NCBI GenBank assembly: GCA_020444275.1
Contig: JAHLLG010000003.1
Coordinates: 1 to 64,000, forward strand
From: Bacteroidota bacterium
GTDB lineage: Bacteria; Bacteroidota; Bacteroidia; Bacteroidales; UBA12077
Length of the DNA: 64,000 nucleotides
Direction: 5' to 3'
Below are positions 31,948-40,724 of this stretch, piece by piece. The position numbers and the translations under genes are program-made. The notes below the pieces were generated by a model. That model searched no databases. It was not told the DNA's origin and saw nothing but the letters and a program-made list of their open reading frames with translations. Every line of letters begins with the position of its first letter. Position 1 is the stretch's first letter.

Positions 31948-34266
31948 ATGAAAAGGATGAAATATATCATTATTGTAATTTTAACTTTTATCTTATATGG
32001 AAATACGCTTTTTCACGATTTTGCGTTAGACGATAAGCTTGTTATTACTGGTAATGAATATACTTTAAGTGGTATAGATGGTATTGATGATATTTTTACC
32101 GAGGATTTTTTTAGCGGATTGTTTGAGCGAAAAGAAAATAACCTTTTAGCAGGTGGGCGTTATCGACCTTTATCCGTAGCAATTTTTGCATTGGAATGGG
32201 ACATGATTGTTGGTACTCCTTTTGATGGAATCGATAAAGCTGCGCTGGAAGCCAAAATGAATAAAAATGCCAATCCGAAAATCATATCTCCATCACAAAA
32301 ATTATTAAAGGATCTTGCGGTTACCATTCATATTGAGAATAGAAATATACGAACCAAAGATCAACAAAGATTACTCAGGAATAATACTTATTTAACCAAA
32401 GATGAAAAGAAAATAATATCTGATAACCTTGAGCGAATGTATAATCGAAGAGGATTATTTCTCTTTATTGCTCATTTTATCAATGTGCTTCTTTACGCTT
32501 TTACAACAATAGTGCTGTTTAGAATATTGGAGTATTTGTTGAAAAAATTCAATGCTAAACAATGGTATTTATCGATTCCTTTTTTAGCTTCAGTTTTATT
32601 TTTGGTTCACCCGATACATACCGAGGTAGTGGCCAATATTAAAGGGTTGGATGAAATTTTGTCACTGTTAGGTAGCTTATTGGCTATGTGGTATGTTCTG
32701 AAGTATATGGAGAATAAAAAGATTTTTAACATTCTATTAAGCTTTTTATTTTTCACAGCAGCCATGTTTGCCAAAGAGGTTGCTATTACTTTTATTGCTA
32801 TTATTCCGCTGAGTATTTACTTCTTTGTAGATTGCAATAAGAAAGGAAAGCAAATAATCATTACATCCATACCATTTATTATTGGAGCTGCAATTTATTT
32901 GTATATCAGGCAGGTAGTTGTTGGTGTTATAACATTTGAATCCAATCCTGAACTAATGAATAATTCATTTCTCGGAATGGATTTTATGGAAAAGTATGCA
33001 ACAATATTCTATACCTTATTGCTTTACATCAAGTTGCTTATTTTTCCGCATCCGTTAACCTACGATTACTATCCATATCATATTCCTGTGATGCAATGGG
33101 CTGATATTTGGCCAGTTATTGGTTTGGTAGCCTATGTTGCCATAGGTATTTATGCATTGTTTGGACTAAAACGTAAAAGTGTTATCTCTTACGGGATTTT
33201 AGTTTATTTAATAGCTTTATCGCCAACTTCTAACGTATTATTTCCGATAGGTGTATTTATGAGCGAACGATTTTTATACGTTGCTTCCATAGGCTTTGTA
33301 ATTATAGTTGCCTGGTTCATACATTATATCTTAAAAAAAGAGCTATTAAAACAACGAAATCTTGAGATCACGTTAGCAGTCATATTCGTGCTTCTTTCCA
33401 TAAAAACTGTAAGTAGAAATTCGGTATGGAAAGATGATTTTACATTATTTACAAATGATGTTGAGATTTCCAAAAACAGTGCAAAAAGCAATACATCGGC
33501 AGGTGGACTCTTAATGGAAGAGGCCATTAAACCCAAAAATAAAAATGTCAAGAATAAATATCTTGACAGATCTATTAAATATCTACATCGGGCTGTAAAA
33601 ATTCATCCTACCTATGTTGATGCATTAATACTTTTAGGTAATACAAAATGGGAACGGTATAAAAGTGTTGATAGTGCATTTAAATATTATGAAAAGGTTT
33701 TAGATAGATATCCCAAATTTGATAAAGTATATATTAATTTGTTCGACTCAGAAATTAAGTTCGAGTTTGAGAAGGGAGAAAGAGCCGATCAAAATTTAGA
33801 AATATTAAAGAGAGTGAAAAAGTACGATCCGGAGAATTATAAAGTAAATTATTATATGGGAAGAATCTATGGGCGATTTAAGAATGATTTAAAAACATCG
33901 AAACACTTTTTTGAAAAAGCCCTCAGTATTGATTCAACGCAAATTGATATATATAAAGACCTGGGTGTAGTATATGGTATGTCCAAAGAGTTCAACAAAT
34001 CAGCACAGGCATTAACCAGGGCTATAAGTCTCGATCCTAAAGATCCTGCCTTGAAAATGAACCTTGCAATGACTTATTTACAAATTGGGAAAAAGCAGGC
34101 GGCATTAGAAGTAATGGATGATGCATTTACAATGAATTATAATAAAAAGAATGCAGCTAATTTAATAACTTTGGGAAATTTATATCAGAATTTAAATATG
34201 AATGAACGAGCTAAAATTTGTTTCGTTAAAGCTCAGAATTTAAATCCAGAACTATTTCAGCAATGA
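31948..34266 (+). CDS. GT-C-like membrane protein with TPR repeats
   Basis: A 772-residue protein of the TMTC-like group. The N-terminal part has a luminal DDKLVITGN motif (about residues 28-36), about 10 hydrophobic helices, GRYRPLS near 70 and VHPIHTEVVANIKG near 222-235. The C-terminal part, from about residue 515, is a set of TPR repeats. TMTC-like proteins are O-mannosyl transferases of the GT-C fold in eukaryotes; sugar and acceptor here are unknown. Its stop overlaps the start of the family 2 glycosyltransferase (ATGA), so the two are translated together and may share a lipid-linked sugar. Confidence 0.8.
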   Translation: MKRMKYIIIVILTFILYGNTLFHDFALDDKLVITGNEYTLSGIDGIDDIFTEDFFSGLFERKENNLLAGGRYRPLSVAIFALEWDMIVGTPFDGIDKAALEAKMNKNANPKIISPSQKLLKDLAVTIHIENRNIRTKDQQRLLRNNTYLTKDEKKIISDNLERMYNRRGLFLFIAHFINVLLYAFTTIVLFRILEYLLKKFNAKQWYLSIPFLASVLFLVHPIHTEVVANIKGLDEILSLLGSLLAMWYVLKYMENKKIFNILLSFLFFTAAMFAKEVAITFIAIIPLSIYFFVDCNKKGKQIIITSIPFIIGAAIYLYIRQVVVGVITFESNPELMNNSFLGMDFMEKYATIFYTLLLYIKLLIFPHPLTYDYYPYHIPVMQWADIWPVIGLVAYVAIGIYALFGLKRKSVISYGILVYLIALSPTSNVLFPIGVFMSERFLYVASIGFVIIVAWFIHYILKKELLKQRNLEITLAVIFVLLSIKTVSRNSVWKDDFTLFTNDVEISKNSAKSNTSAGGLLMEEAIKPKNKNVKNKYLDRSIKYLHRAVKIHPTYVDALILLGNTKWERYKSVDSAFKYYEKVLDRYPKFDKVYINLFDSEIKFEFEKGERADQNLEILKRVKKYDPENYKVNYYMGRIYGRFKNDLKTSKHFFEKALSIDSTQIDIYKDLGVVYGMSKEFNKSAQALTRAISLDPKDPALKMNLAMTYLQIGKKQAALEVMDDAFTMNYNKKNAANLITLGNLYQNLNMNERAKICFVKAQNLNPELFQQ

Positions 34267-35021
34267 TTCAAGACAAGAAAGTAATTGTAGTACTGCCTGC
34301 ATATAACGCAGAAAAAACATTAGAATATACATATCACGAAATACCTTTTGATATTGTAGATGATGTAATACTTGTAGACGATAAGAGTAATGATAAAACA
34401 GTGGATAAAGCAAAGGAATTGGGAATAAAACATATTGTGATACATAATGATAATATGGGTTATGGTGCCAATCAGAAATCGTGTTACAACGAAGCACTCA
34501 AACTAGGAGCTGATATTGTTATTATGTTGCATCCCGATTACCAATATACACCAAAATTGATTCATTCTATGGCGTACCTAATTGCTAATGAAGTTTATCC
34601 GGTGGTTTTGGGATCGCGGATTTTGGGCAAAGGTGCTTTAAAAGGCGGAATGCCTCTATACAAATACTTTTTTAACCGGGTACTAACGTTAGGTCAGAAT
34701 ATCTTAATGAATGCCAAACTTTCTGAGTATCATACTGGATTCAGAGCGTATAGCCGCGAGGTGCTTGAAACGATTAATTATAATATAAATTCAGATGATT
34801 TTGTGTTTGATAACCAGGTGTTGGCTCAAATACATTTTGCCGGATTCGAAATGGCTGAAATTACATGTCCTACAAAATACGAAGATGATTCATCTTCCAT
34901 AAATTTTAAACGTAGTGTAAAGTATGGCTTAGGTGTTATCCGAACTTCATTGCAGTTTTTAATGCAAAAAGCAGGGCTTGCCAAGTTTAATTATTTGATT
35001 ACCAATTCAAAAACGAAATAA
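34263..35021 (+). CDS. glycosyltransferase family 2 (DPM1-like)
   Basis: A 252-residue cytoplasmic GT-A transferase. It starts with VIVVLPAYNAEKTL; VDDKSNDKT (about residues 38-46) binds the nucleotide, and HPDYQY (about 94-99) stands at the usual DxD position. The form resembles dolichyl- or polyprenyl-phosphate mannose synthases without membrane helices. With the TMTC-like protein just upstream (4-base overlap) it suggests a two-gene pathway: polyprenyl-sugar synthesis and transfer. The pathway is inferred. Confidence 0.88.
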   Translation: MIQDKKVIVVLPAYNAEKTLEYTYHEIPFDIVDDVILVDDKSNDKTVDKAKELGIKHIVIHNDNMGYGANQKSCYNEALKLGADIVIMLHPDYQYTPKLIHSMAYLIANEVYPVVLGSRILGKGALKGGMPLYKYFFNRVLTLGQNILMNAKLSEYHTGFRAYSREVLETINYNINSDDFVFDNQVLAQIHFAGFEMAEITCPTKYEDDSSSINFKRSVKYGLGVIRTSLQFLMQKAGLAKFNYLITNSKTK

Positions 35022-35024
35022 TTA

Positions 35025-35798
35025 ATGCAGAACTTACTGAAGAAGTTTAACATTGGTGTTATCATACTTTTTATTTCATTTACCATAAATGCGCAGCATC
35101 TTAACAAGTTGGGAAAAATTGATATAGATGAGATACCTTCGATGCCCGATTTCAGAATTGAAAAAATCAAAGGCGAATTCAAAGTCATAAAAGATTCGCT
35201 GCTACTTGATGGTAATACGTTTTTTCAAATTCCGGACGGATACATTACAAGTTTGCGGGTTGTAAATGATGAAAAGGATTATATCAAGCATTATCGTTTA
35301 GATGGAACACTGTTGGTTACTATAAAGTCGGATAAAATTGTAAACCTCAAAGTATCTGAGAAAGGAGACCAGTTGGCTTTTCATAACGGTGGGAATATCG
35401 TTTTAGTTAATCTAAATGGTTATAAGATTGATACCCTGGCCGATTCCTATATTTATGAATTTGTTGAGCAACAGCATTTAATCTATTATCATCCGGAAGG
35501 TAAGAGTATTTATTATAAGAAGGAGAAAATTGATTGTGAGCACTATCCTAACCAGTTCATTGAATATAAAGGAAAGATATTGGTTATTACAAAGCAATAT
35601 ATTTATGAGTTAGCAGGAAATAGCTTGCTCAATTTGCATGAGTTTAACGGAGAATTTTTTGATGCAAAAATAATCAGTGATAAGTTTTATTTTGTAGATA
35701 AGGAGCAAAAAAGAAAATCGGAAAGTTTTTCGTTATATAAAACCACCGATTTTAATATGTTTATTTTGGTAGATCGGATAGATGATTTGAATCGGTAA
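35025..35798 (+). CDS. secreted hypothetical protein
   Basis: A 257-residue protein with a signal peptide (hydrophobic residues about 10-23, cleaved near NAQ). The mature part is beta-rich with repeated FFQIPDGYITSL-like and GDQLAFHNGG stretches, perhaps a small beta-propeller. No family is recognised. It follows the glycosyltransferase by three bases and so is probably the third gene of that operon, and could be a glycosylated or helper protein. Confidence 0.68.
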   Translation: MQNLLKKFNIGVIILFISFTINAQHLNKLGKIDIDEIPSMPDFRIEKIKGEFKVIKDSLLLDGNTFFQIPDGYITSLRVVNDEKDYIKHYRLDGTLLVTIKSDKIVNLKVSEKGDQLAFHNGGNIVLVNLNGYKIDTLADSYIYEFVEQQHLIYYHPEGKSIYYKKEKIDCEHYPNQFIEYKGKILVITKQYIYELAGNSLLNLHEFNGEFFDAKIISDKFYFVDKEQKRKSESFSLYKTTDFNMFILVDRIDDLNR

Positions 35799-35821
35799 AA
35801 TCAAATACAACTAACGTACTT

Positions 35822-36583
35822 TTAAAACCTCAAAGACAAACAGCTTAATCCACCATCCATTTTTTGGAATTCTGACATTTCCAATTCAATGATTTTATAT
35901 CCCAGCTTCTCAATTTTCGCTTTTGTTTTGGGGAATCCTTTAGGTGTTAATACATAATTGTTTATTCTTAGCGAGTTGGCTGCATATTCTTCACCCGACT
36001 CAATAATTATTCTATTATACGATTTAAAATCATCCTTCGAACAAAAATCCCGATGAACAAGTAAGTTATTGTCACCTAAATAGTTTACGCCCGTTTTGAA
36101 ATGAAGCATTGTACAAACCGGAATAGAATATACATCGTAATGGTATTGTTTTAATATTTCTGATAATTGCTTTGATCCGGCAAGATTAGTACGTGCCGAT
36201 AAACCAATGTAGAATTTGTTGTCAGCTTGCATTATATCTCCTCCATCAAGCTTACCGGGCTCTTCAATGTGGTATAAGTGATCAAATTCTTTCTCCAGAA
36301 TCTTTTTTATCTCTTTTTCTTCACCTAATCTTCTGGGATCGCCCGGACGGGCAATAATACCAAAATATTTGGTTACAACAGCCGTATCTTCAACAAAGCA
36401 AGAATCAGGAAAATCCGGGTTAGCATCTAAAATAGTCAGCTCTAATCCACACTTTATTAATGCTTCACAATAGGCATCATGCTGTTTTAAAGTAAGGTTA
36501 TAATCCGGCTTTCCCAGGTTAACAGTGGATATACCGTTTGCAAATGTTTCTGCTGGTTTTCGTACAATAGCTTTGGTAAACAT
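35822..36583 (-). CDS. dimethylarginine dimethylaminohydrolase-like (DDAH)
   Basis: A 253-residue amidinotransferase-superfamily enzyme. Motifs match DDAH: MFTKAIVRKP at the start, DSCFVEDTAVV (about 60-70), LDGGDI (about 112-117), the catalytic His in MLHFKTGV (about 159-166) and the Cys in DGGLSCLSLRF at the end (about 248). DDAH hydrolyses methylated arginine to citrulline and an amine, via a covalent Cys adduct. In bacteria the substrate may be another guanidino compound. Convergent with the secreted gene at 35025-35798. Confidence 0.9.
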   Translation of the reverse strand: MFTKAIVRKPAETFANGISTVNLGKPDYNLTLKQHDAYCEALIKCGLELTILDANPDFPDSCFVEDTAVVTKYFGIIARPGDPRRLGEEKEIKKILEKEFDHLYHIEEPGKLDGGDIMQADNKFYIGLSARTNLAGSKQLSEILKQYHYDVYSIPVCTMLHFKTGVNYLGDNNLLVHRDFCSKDDFKSYNRIIIESGEEYAANSLRINNYVLTPKGFPKTKAKIEKLGYKIIELEMSEFQKMDGGLSCLSLRF

Positions 36584-36656
36584 AATAAATAAGTTTATAG
36601 TAATTAGTTGTTTAATTTAAACTTTCTAAAAATAATTAAATCTAAGGTGTAAACGA

Positions 36657-37790
36657 ATGAAAAATATCATGAGAATACTTTTTATATCCTTTCTGTCCAT
36701 TTTGTTCTTTGTGAACTGTGGTCATAACAACCCACCAGAAGATAAGTTAAAGTCGGAACTTGATAAAATACGCCAGGAGCTTAATATTCCGGGAATAAAT
36801 CTGGCAATAGTTACCCCTGATAAAAAGATAGCTGTATCTGCGGGTTATTCCGATAAAGAGAAAAAAGAAATAATGACTCCTGAAGATGTGATGTTTTCAG
36901 GAAGCACAGGGAAAACCTTTTGTGCTGCAATTATTTTGCAGTTAATTGATGAGGGTAATTTAGGGGTTGACGATTATTTATCACAGTACTTTGGTAAGGA
37001 GGAATGGTTTGATAAAATACCCAATGCTCATGAAGTAACCATACGAATGCTATTAAATCATACCTCAGGAATTCCGCGATATATTTTTGATGATTCGGTC
37101 TGGAAAACCGCAAAGGAAAATCCGGACAAAACCTGGACAGGCGTAGAACGATTATCATACATTTTTAATGCAAAGCCTGTTCATGAAGCTGGCAAAGGGT
37201 GGAGTTACTCCGATACGAATTATATTATTCTGGGAATGCTTATTGAAAAATTAACCGGAAACGATTATTATACAGAGTTATCACATAGAATTTTGAAACC
37301 ATATGAGCTAACCAATACATACCCTGGAAATTCAAGAGAAATACCGGGTTTAGTTACCGGATATACAGGGTATTCAGAGGTTTTCTTCGTACCTGAAAAG
37401 GTTTTACTCGATAACAGAAAACTGGCGTTTAATCCGCAGATGGAATTTACCGGAGGAGGTATTGCCTGCACTGTTGTTGACTTAGCTAAGTGGGGAAGGA
37501 TTTATTATTCCGGAAAACCCTTTTCGGAAAAATCATTACAAATGTTAAAAACGGATAGCGGATTTAAGACATCATTACCCGATGATGCAGGATACGGATT
37601 TGCTTCTTTTATCTGGAGTGAAAATAACCAGGTTTCATACGGACATACCGGGATGTTTCCAGGGTATGTTACTATCGTTGAGTATATGCCTACTTCGGAT
37701 ATTTGTTTGGCCATGCAATGGAACACCGATCAGAAAAATCCGGAAAAGTCATTACATCAATATCTCAATAAAATAAAATTACTTCTATAA
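36657..37790 (+). CDS. serine hydrolase lipoprotein, beta-lactamase-like
   Basis: A 377-residue lipoprotein; lipobox FFVNC with Cys21. SxxK is STGK in FSGSTGKTFCA (about residues 83-86), the Tyr motif is YSDTNY (about 184-189) and the third motif is HTG in YGHTGMFPGY (about 330). This is the third serine hydrolase of this superfamily in the window. Typical substrates are D-Ala peptides or esters in the periplasm; the exact one is unknown. It is probably transcribed alone. Confidence 0.88.
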   Translation: MKNIMRILFISFLSILFFVNCGHNNPPEDKLKSELDKIRQELNIPGINLAIVTPDKKIAVSAGYSDKEKKEIMTPEDVMFSGSTGKTFCAAIILQLIDEGNLGVDDYLSQYFGKEEWFDKIPNAHEVTIRMLLNHTSGIPRYIFDDSVWKTAKENPDKTWTGVERLSYIFNAKPVHEAGKGWSYSDTNYIILGMLIEKLTGNDYYTELSHRILKPYELTNTYPGNSREIPGLVTGYTGYSEVFFVPEKVLLDNRKLAFNPQMEFTGGGIACTVVDLAKWGRIYYSGKPFSEKSLQMLKTDSGFKTSLPDDAGYGFASFIWSENNQVSYGHTGMFPGYVTIVEYMPTSDICLAMQWNTDQKNPEKSLHQYLNKIKLLL

Positions 37791-37866
37791 GTATAATATT
37801 TTTATAGTCTGATTATTAAAAGGTTGTAAATTTTATTTGCTTTTTGTAAATTGAAAGAAAAATCAG

Positions 37867-39903
37867 ATGAAGTATTTACTTACCTTTATTTTGGGAATTA
37901 GCATGTTAAATGCTTTTTCACAAAACCCTGCAGATACACTTTTTGAAAAATTAAACTCAGCAAACGATCAGGAAAAGGTTGAAATATATTTGGCTATTGC
38001 CAAAATAAATTGGCGATTATCTACTGACTCTATTTATAAGTATAGTAATTTGGCATACGATTTAGCCCATATAATTAATTACGCTGAGGGTGAAGCTAAA
38101 GCACTTTCTTACATTGGAGTAACATTCTTTTATAAAGCAGAATACGATAGCGTACTTCACTACTACGATGCAGCCATTGAAAAATTTAAAGAAGCTGATA
38201 ATATGGCTGGTGCAGCGATTTCCATTAATAATAAAGGCGTGTTATATAAAAGGTTGGGGAACTTTTCTAAATCGCTTGAGTGTTATAATGAAGCGAAAAA
38301 AATTCACGAAGAAAATAAGGATTACAGAGAGTTGGGTGGTACCTATCTAAATATCGGAAATGTTTACGATATTCAAAATGATTTTGACCGGGCCATGGAA
38401 TATTACTTTCTTGCACTGGAGCAGTTCGAGAAAATTGATGATAAGATTAAAATTGCCTCTGCTTTAACCAACATAGGACAAATACACTCTGATCTTAACC
38501 AGGATTCCCTGGCATTAAGTTATTATGAGCAAGCAGTGGTTTTGCAAAAAGAGGAAAACGACCTATACGGAATGGCTAATACGCTGGCTAATATTGGAAT
38601 ACAGCATAAGAAGTTGGGAAATTATTCAACATCAGTAGATCATTTTCAAGAGAGTCTTGAATTATATAAAAGAATGAAAGACCAGGATGCCATAGCCTGG
38701 GTATATAATAATCTGGGAGTTGTATATGGACTTATGAAAGACTGGGATATGGCCTACGATATGTATCAGAAAACAGAGCAAATAACCCAAAAAATTGGAG
38801 ATGTGGAAAGCCTGGCCTATGTTAAATATGATTTGGCTGAAATGTATTTTTCTAAGAGAGATTGGAATGCAGCGAGAAACGATTTAAAGAAAGGAATTGA
38901 ATATGGAAAATCATTAAATATGATCGAGCTTTTAGATAAATCGTATCTGTTATTGTCACAAATTGATTCAGCACAGGGTAAATTCTTAGATGCACTTCAG
39001 AGTTATAAAATGCATGCTCAGTTTAAGGATAGCATTTTTAATCAACAAAGTGATCGAAATATTTCAGAGATTGAAGCTAAATATGAAACCGCAAAAAAAG
39101 AGCAACAAATTACATTATTGCAGAAAGAGAAAACTTTCCAGGAGTTAAAGCTTAAAAAGAATAAGATTATTGGTATAATCAGTGTGATCGGATCGTTTGT
39201 ATTCTTTACTTTAATCTTAGTCTGGACCAGATCGAATCATCGTAAACGAGAAGAAAAAGCGCTGTTGAAAAATACGATGGACACTGAAGATAAAGAACGA
39301 AAACGCTTGGCTGAGGAGCTACACGATGGTGTTGGACCTTTGTTATCAACCGTTAAATTATATATTAATGAGATTGATGAATCGACCATTAAGGAGTCGG
39401 AAAAAGAATTATTAATGCAGTCTGATAAGATAATAGATGAGGCCATAAATACTGCCAGAAGTTTGTCGCATAACCTGATGCCGCAAGATATAGAAAAGGA
39501 TGGTTTAATTAAATCATTACAAGTTTTTACCAGCAGAGTGTGCATTAATCAGGTGCCCAATATAGATATAGAGCCTGTTAAAACAAACGATATGGGTTTA
39601 TGGCAGCAAGTAATGCTATATAGAATAATTACCGAACTACTAAATAACTCTCTCAAATATGCTGATGCAAAACAGATTAAGATACTTTTCAAAAGAGATA
39701 AAAAGAATCTAATTCTTAATTATGAAGATGATGGACAAGGTTTTGATTTAGAAGCAACATTGAAAAAGGAAAACGGAATTGGTTTAAAAAATGTACTATC
39801 AAGAGTTAACTCCTTAAAAGGTGATGTAAACTTAAATTCTTCGGAAGGCAAAGGATTTAAAGCGAATATTATCATTGCAATTAAACATTTAATTAATGAT
39901 TAA
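37867..39903 (+). CDS. TPR sensor histidine kinase, HisKA_3/NarX type
   Basis: A 678-residue protein with a signal peptide (about 1-19), about seven TPR units in the periplasmic part (about 60-375), one membrane helix (about 437-455), a HisKA_3 dimerisation domain with ERKRLAEELHDGVG (phospho-His near residue 486) and a HATPase_c domain with ELLNNSLKYA, DDGQGFD and GIGLKNVLSRV. It senses an unknown signal and passes phosphate to the regulator encoded six bases downstream. This architecture is frequent in Bacteroidota. Confidence 0.92.
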   Translation: MKYLLTFILGISMLNAFSQNPADTLFEKLNSANDQEKVEIYLAIAKINWRLSTDSIYKYSNLAYDLAHIINYAEGEAKALSYIGVTFFYKAEYDSVLHYYDAAIEKFKEADNMAGAAISINNKGVLYKRLGNFSKSLECYNEAKKIHEENKDYRELGGTYLNIGNVYDIQNDFDRAMEYYFLALEQFEKIDDKIKIASALTNIGQIHSDLNQDSLALSYYEQAVVLQKEENDLYGMANTLANIGIQHKKLGNYSTSVDHFQESLELYKRMKDQDAIAWVYNNLGVVYGLMKDWDMAYDMYQKTEQITQKIGDVESLAYVKYDLAEMYFSKRDWNAARNDLKKGIEYGKSLNMIELLDKSYLLLSQIDSAQGKFLDALQSYKMHAQFKDSIFNQQSDRNISEIEAKYETAKKEQQITLLQKEKTFQELKLKKNKIIGIISVIGSFVFFTLILVWTRSNHRKREEKALLKNTMDTEDKERKRLAEELHDGVGPLLSTVKLYINEIDESTIKESEKELLMQSDKIIDEAINTARSLSHNLMPQDIEKDGLIKSLQVFTSRVCINQVPNIDIEPVKTNDMGLWQQVMLYRIITELLNNSLKYADAKQIKILFKRDKKNLILNYEDDGQGFDLEATLKKENGIGLKNVLSRVNSLKGDVNLNSSEGKGFKANIIIAIKHLIND

Positions 39904-39908
39904 CTTAT

Positions 39909-40556
39909 ATGAGTCAGAAGATAAAAGTATTTATTGTTGATGATCATGAAATATTCAGAAATGGATTGCTCACCATTTTAAAAAAGGTAGATAACATTGA
40001 TCTTGTAGGTGAGGCTGGCAATGGTAAAGAGCTAATCTCAAAACTAGAAGATACCAATCCCGATGTAGTGTTGATGGATATAAAAATGCCTGTTATGGAT
40101 GGCCTTGATGCAACAAAAAAAGCAATTGAAATCAAATCTGATGTAAAGATTATCGCATTATCGATGTTTGGCGATGAGGAGCATCTTAAAAAAATGATTA
40201 GTGCCGGAGCACGAGGTTTCTTGCTGAAAAATGTTACACGAACAATATTAACGCATGCTATTGAACTGGTGAACGAAGGAGGTAGCTTTTATTCAGAGGA
40301 ACTGCTGGTTCATTTTACACAAAAGTTTTTAAACAATAACCAAAACGAAATTGAAGAGCTACAGATTACCAAAAGAGAGTTAGAAGTTTTGCAACTTGTT
40401 TCGACCGGACTATCAAACCAGGAAATAGCTGATAAGCTTTTTATTAGCAAACGCACTGTCGATGGCCATAAAAATAGCCTGATTGTAAAATCCGGATCAA
40501 AAAATATGGTCGATTTATTAATGTATTCCATAAAAAAAGGACTTATAGAAGTTTAG
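39909..40556 (+). CDS. NarL/FixJ-type response regulator
   Basis: A 215-residue regulator. The receiver domain (about 5-120) has VDDHEIF, the phospho-acceptor Asp in VLMDIKMPVMDG (about residue 57) and a conserved Lys in LLKNVTR. The C-terminal LuxR-type helix-turn-helix (about 148-210) holds LTKRELEVLQL-like ITKRELEVLQLVSTGLSNQE and ISKRTVDGHKNSL. Partner of the kinase upstream. Targets are unknown, but the large surface protein 170 bases downstream is a possible one. Confidence 0.94.
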   Translation: MSQKIKVFIVDDHEIFRNGLLTILKKVDNIDLVGEAGNGKELISKLEDTNPDVVLMDIKMPVMDGLDATKKAIEIKSDVKIIALSMFGDEEHLKKMISAGARGFLLKNVTRTILTHAIELVNEGGSFYSEELLVHFTQKFLNNNQNEIEELQITKRELEVLQLVSTGLSNQEIADKLFISKRTVDGHKNSLIVKSGSKNMVDLLMYSIKKGLIEV

Positions 40557-40724
40557 CTTAACGGTACTGATAACTTATTTATTTTCATAAATAGAAAAAC
40601 AGGTATTTTACCTGTTTAATTCAAGTGTTTTTCTCTTACATCTCATTATCAGATACTTTAAACTTGTATTGTGCATTACTGATATTGTGCAAATACAAAA
40701 AATAGTCATTAACAAAAAAGTATC

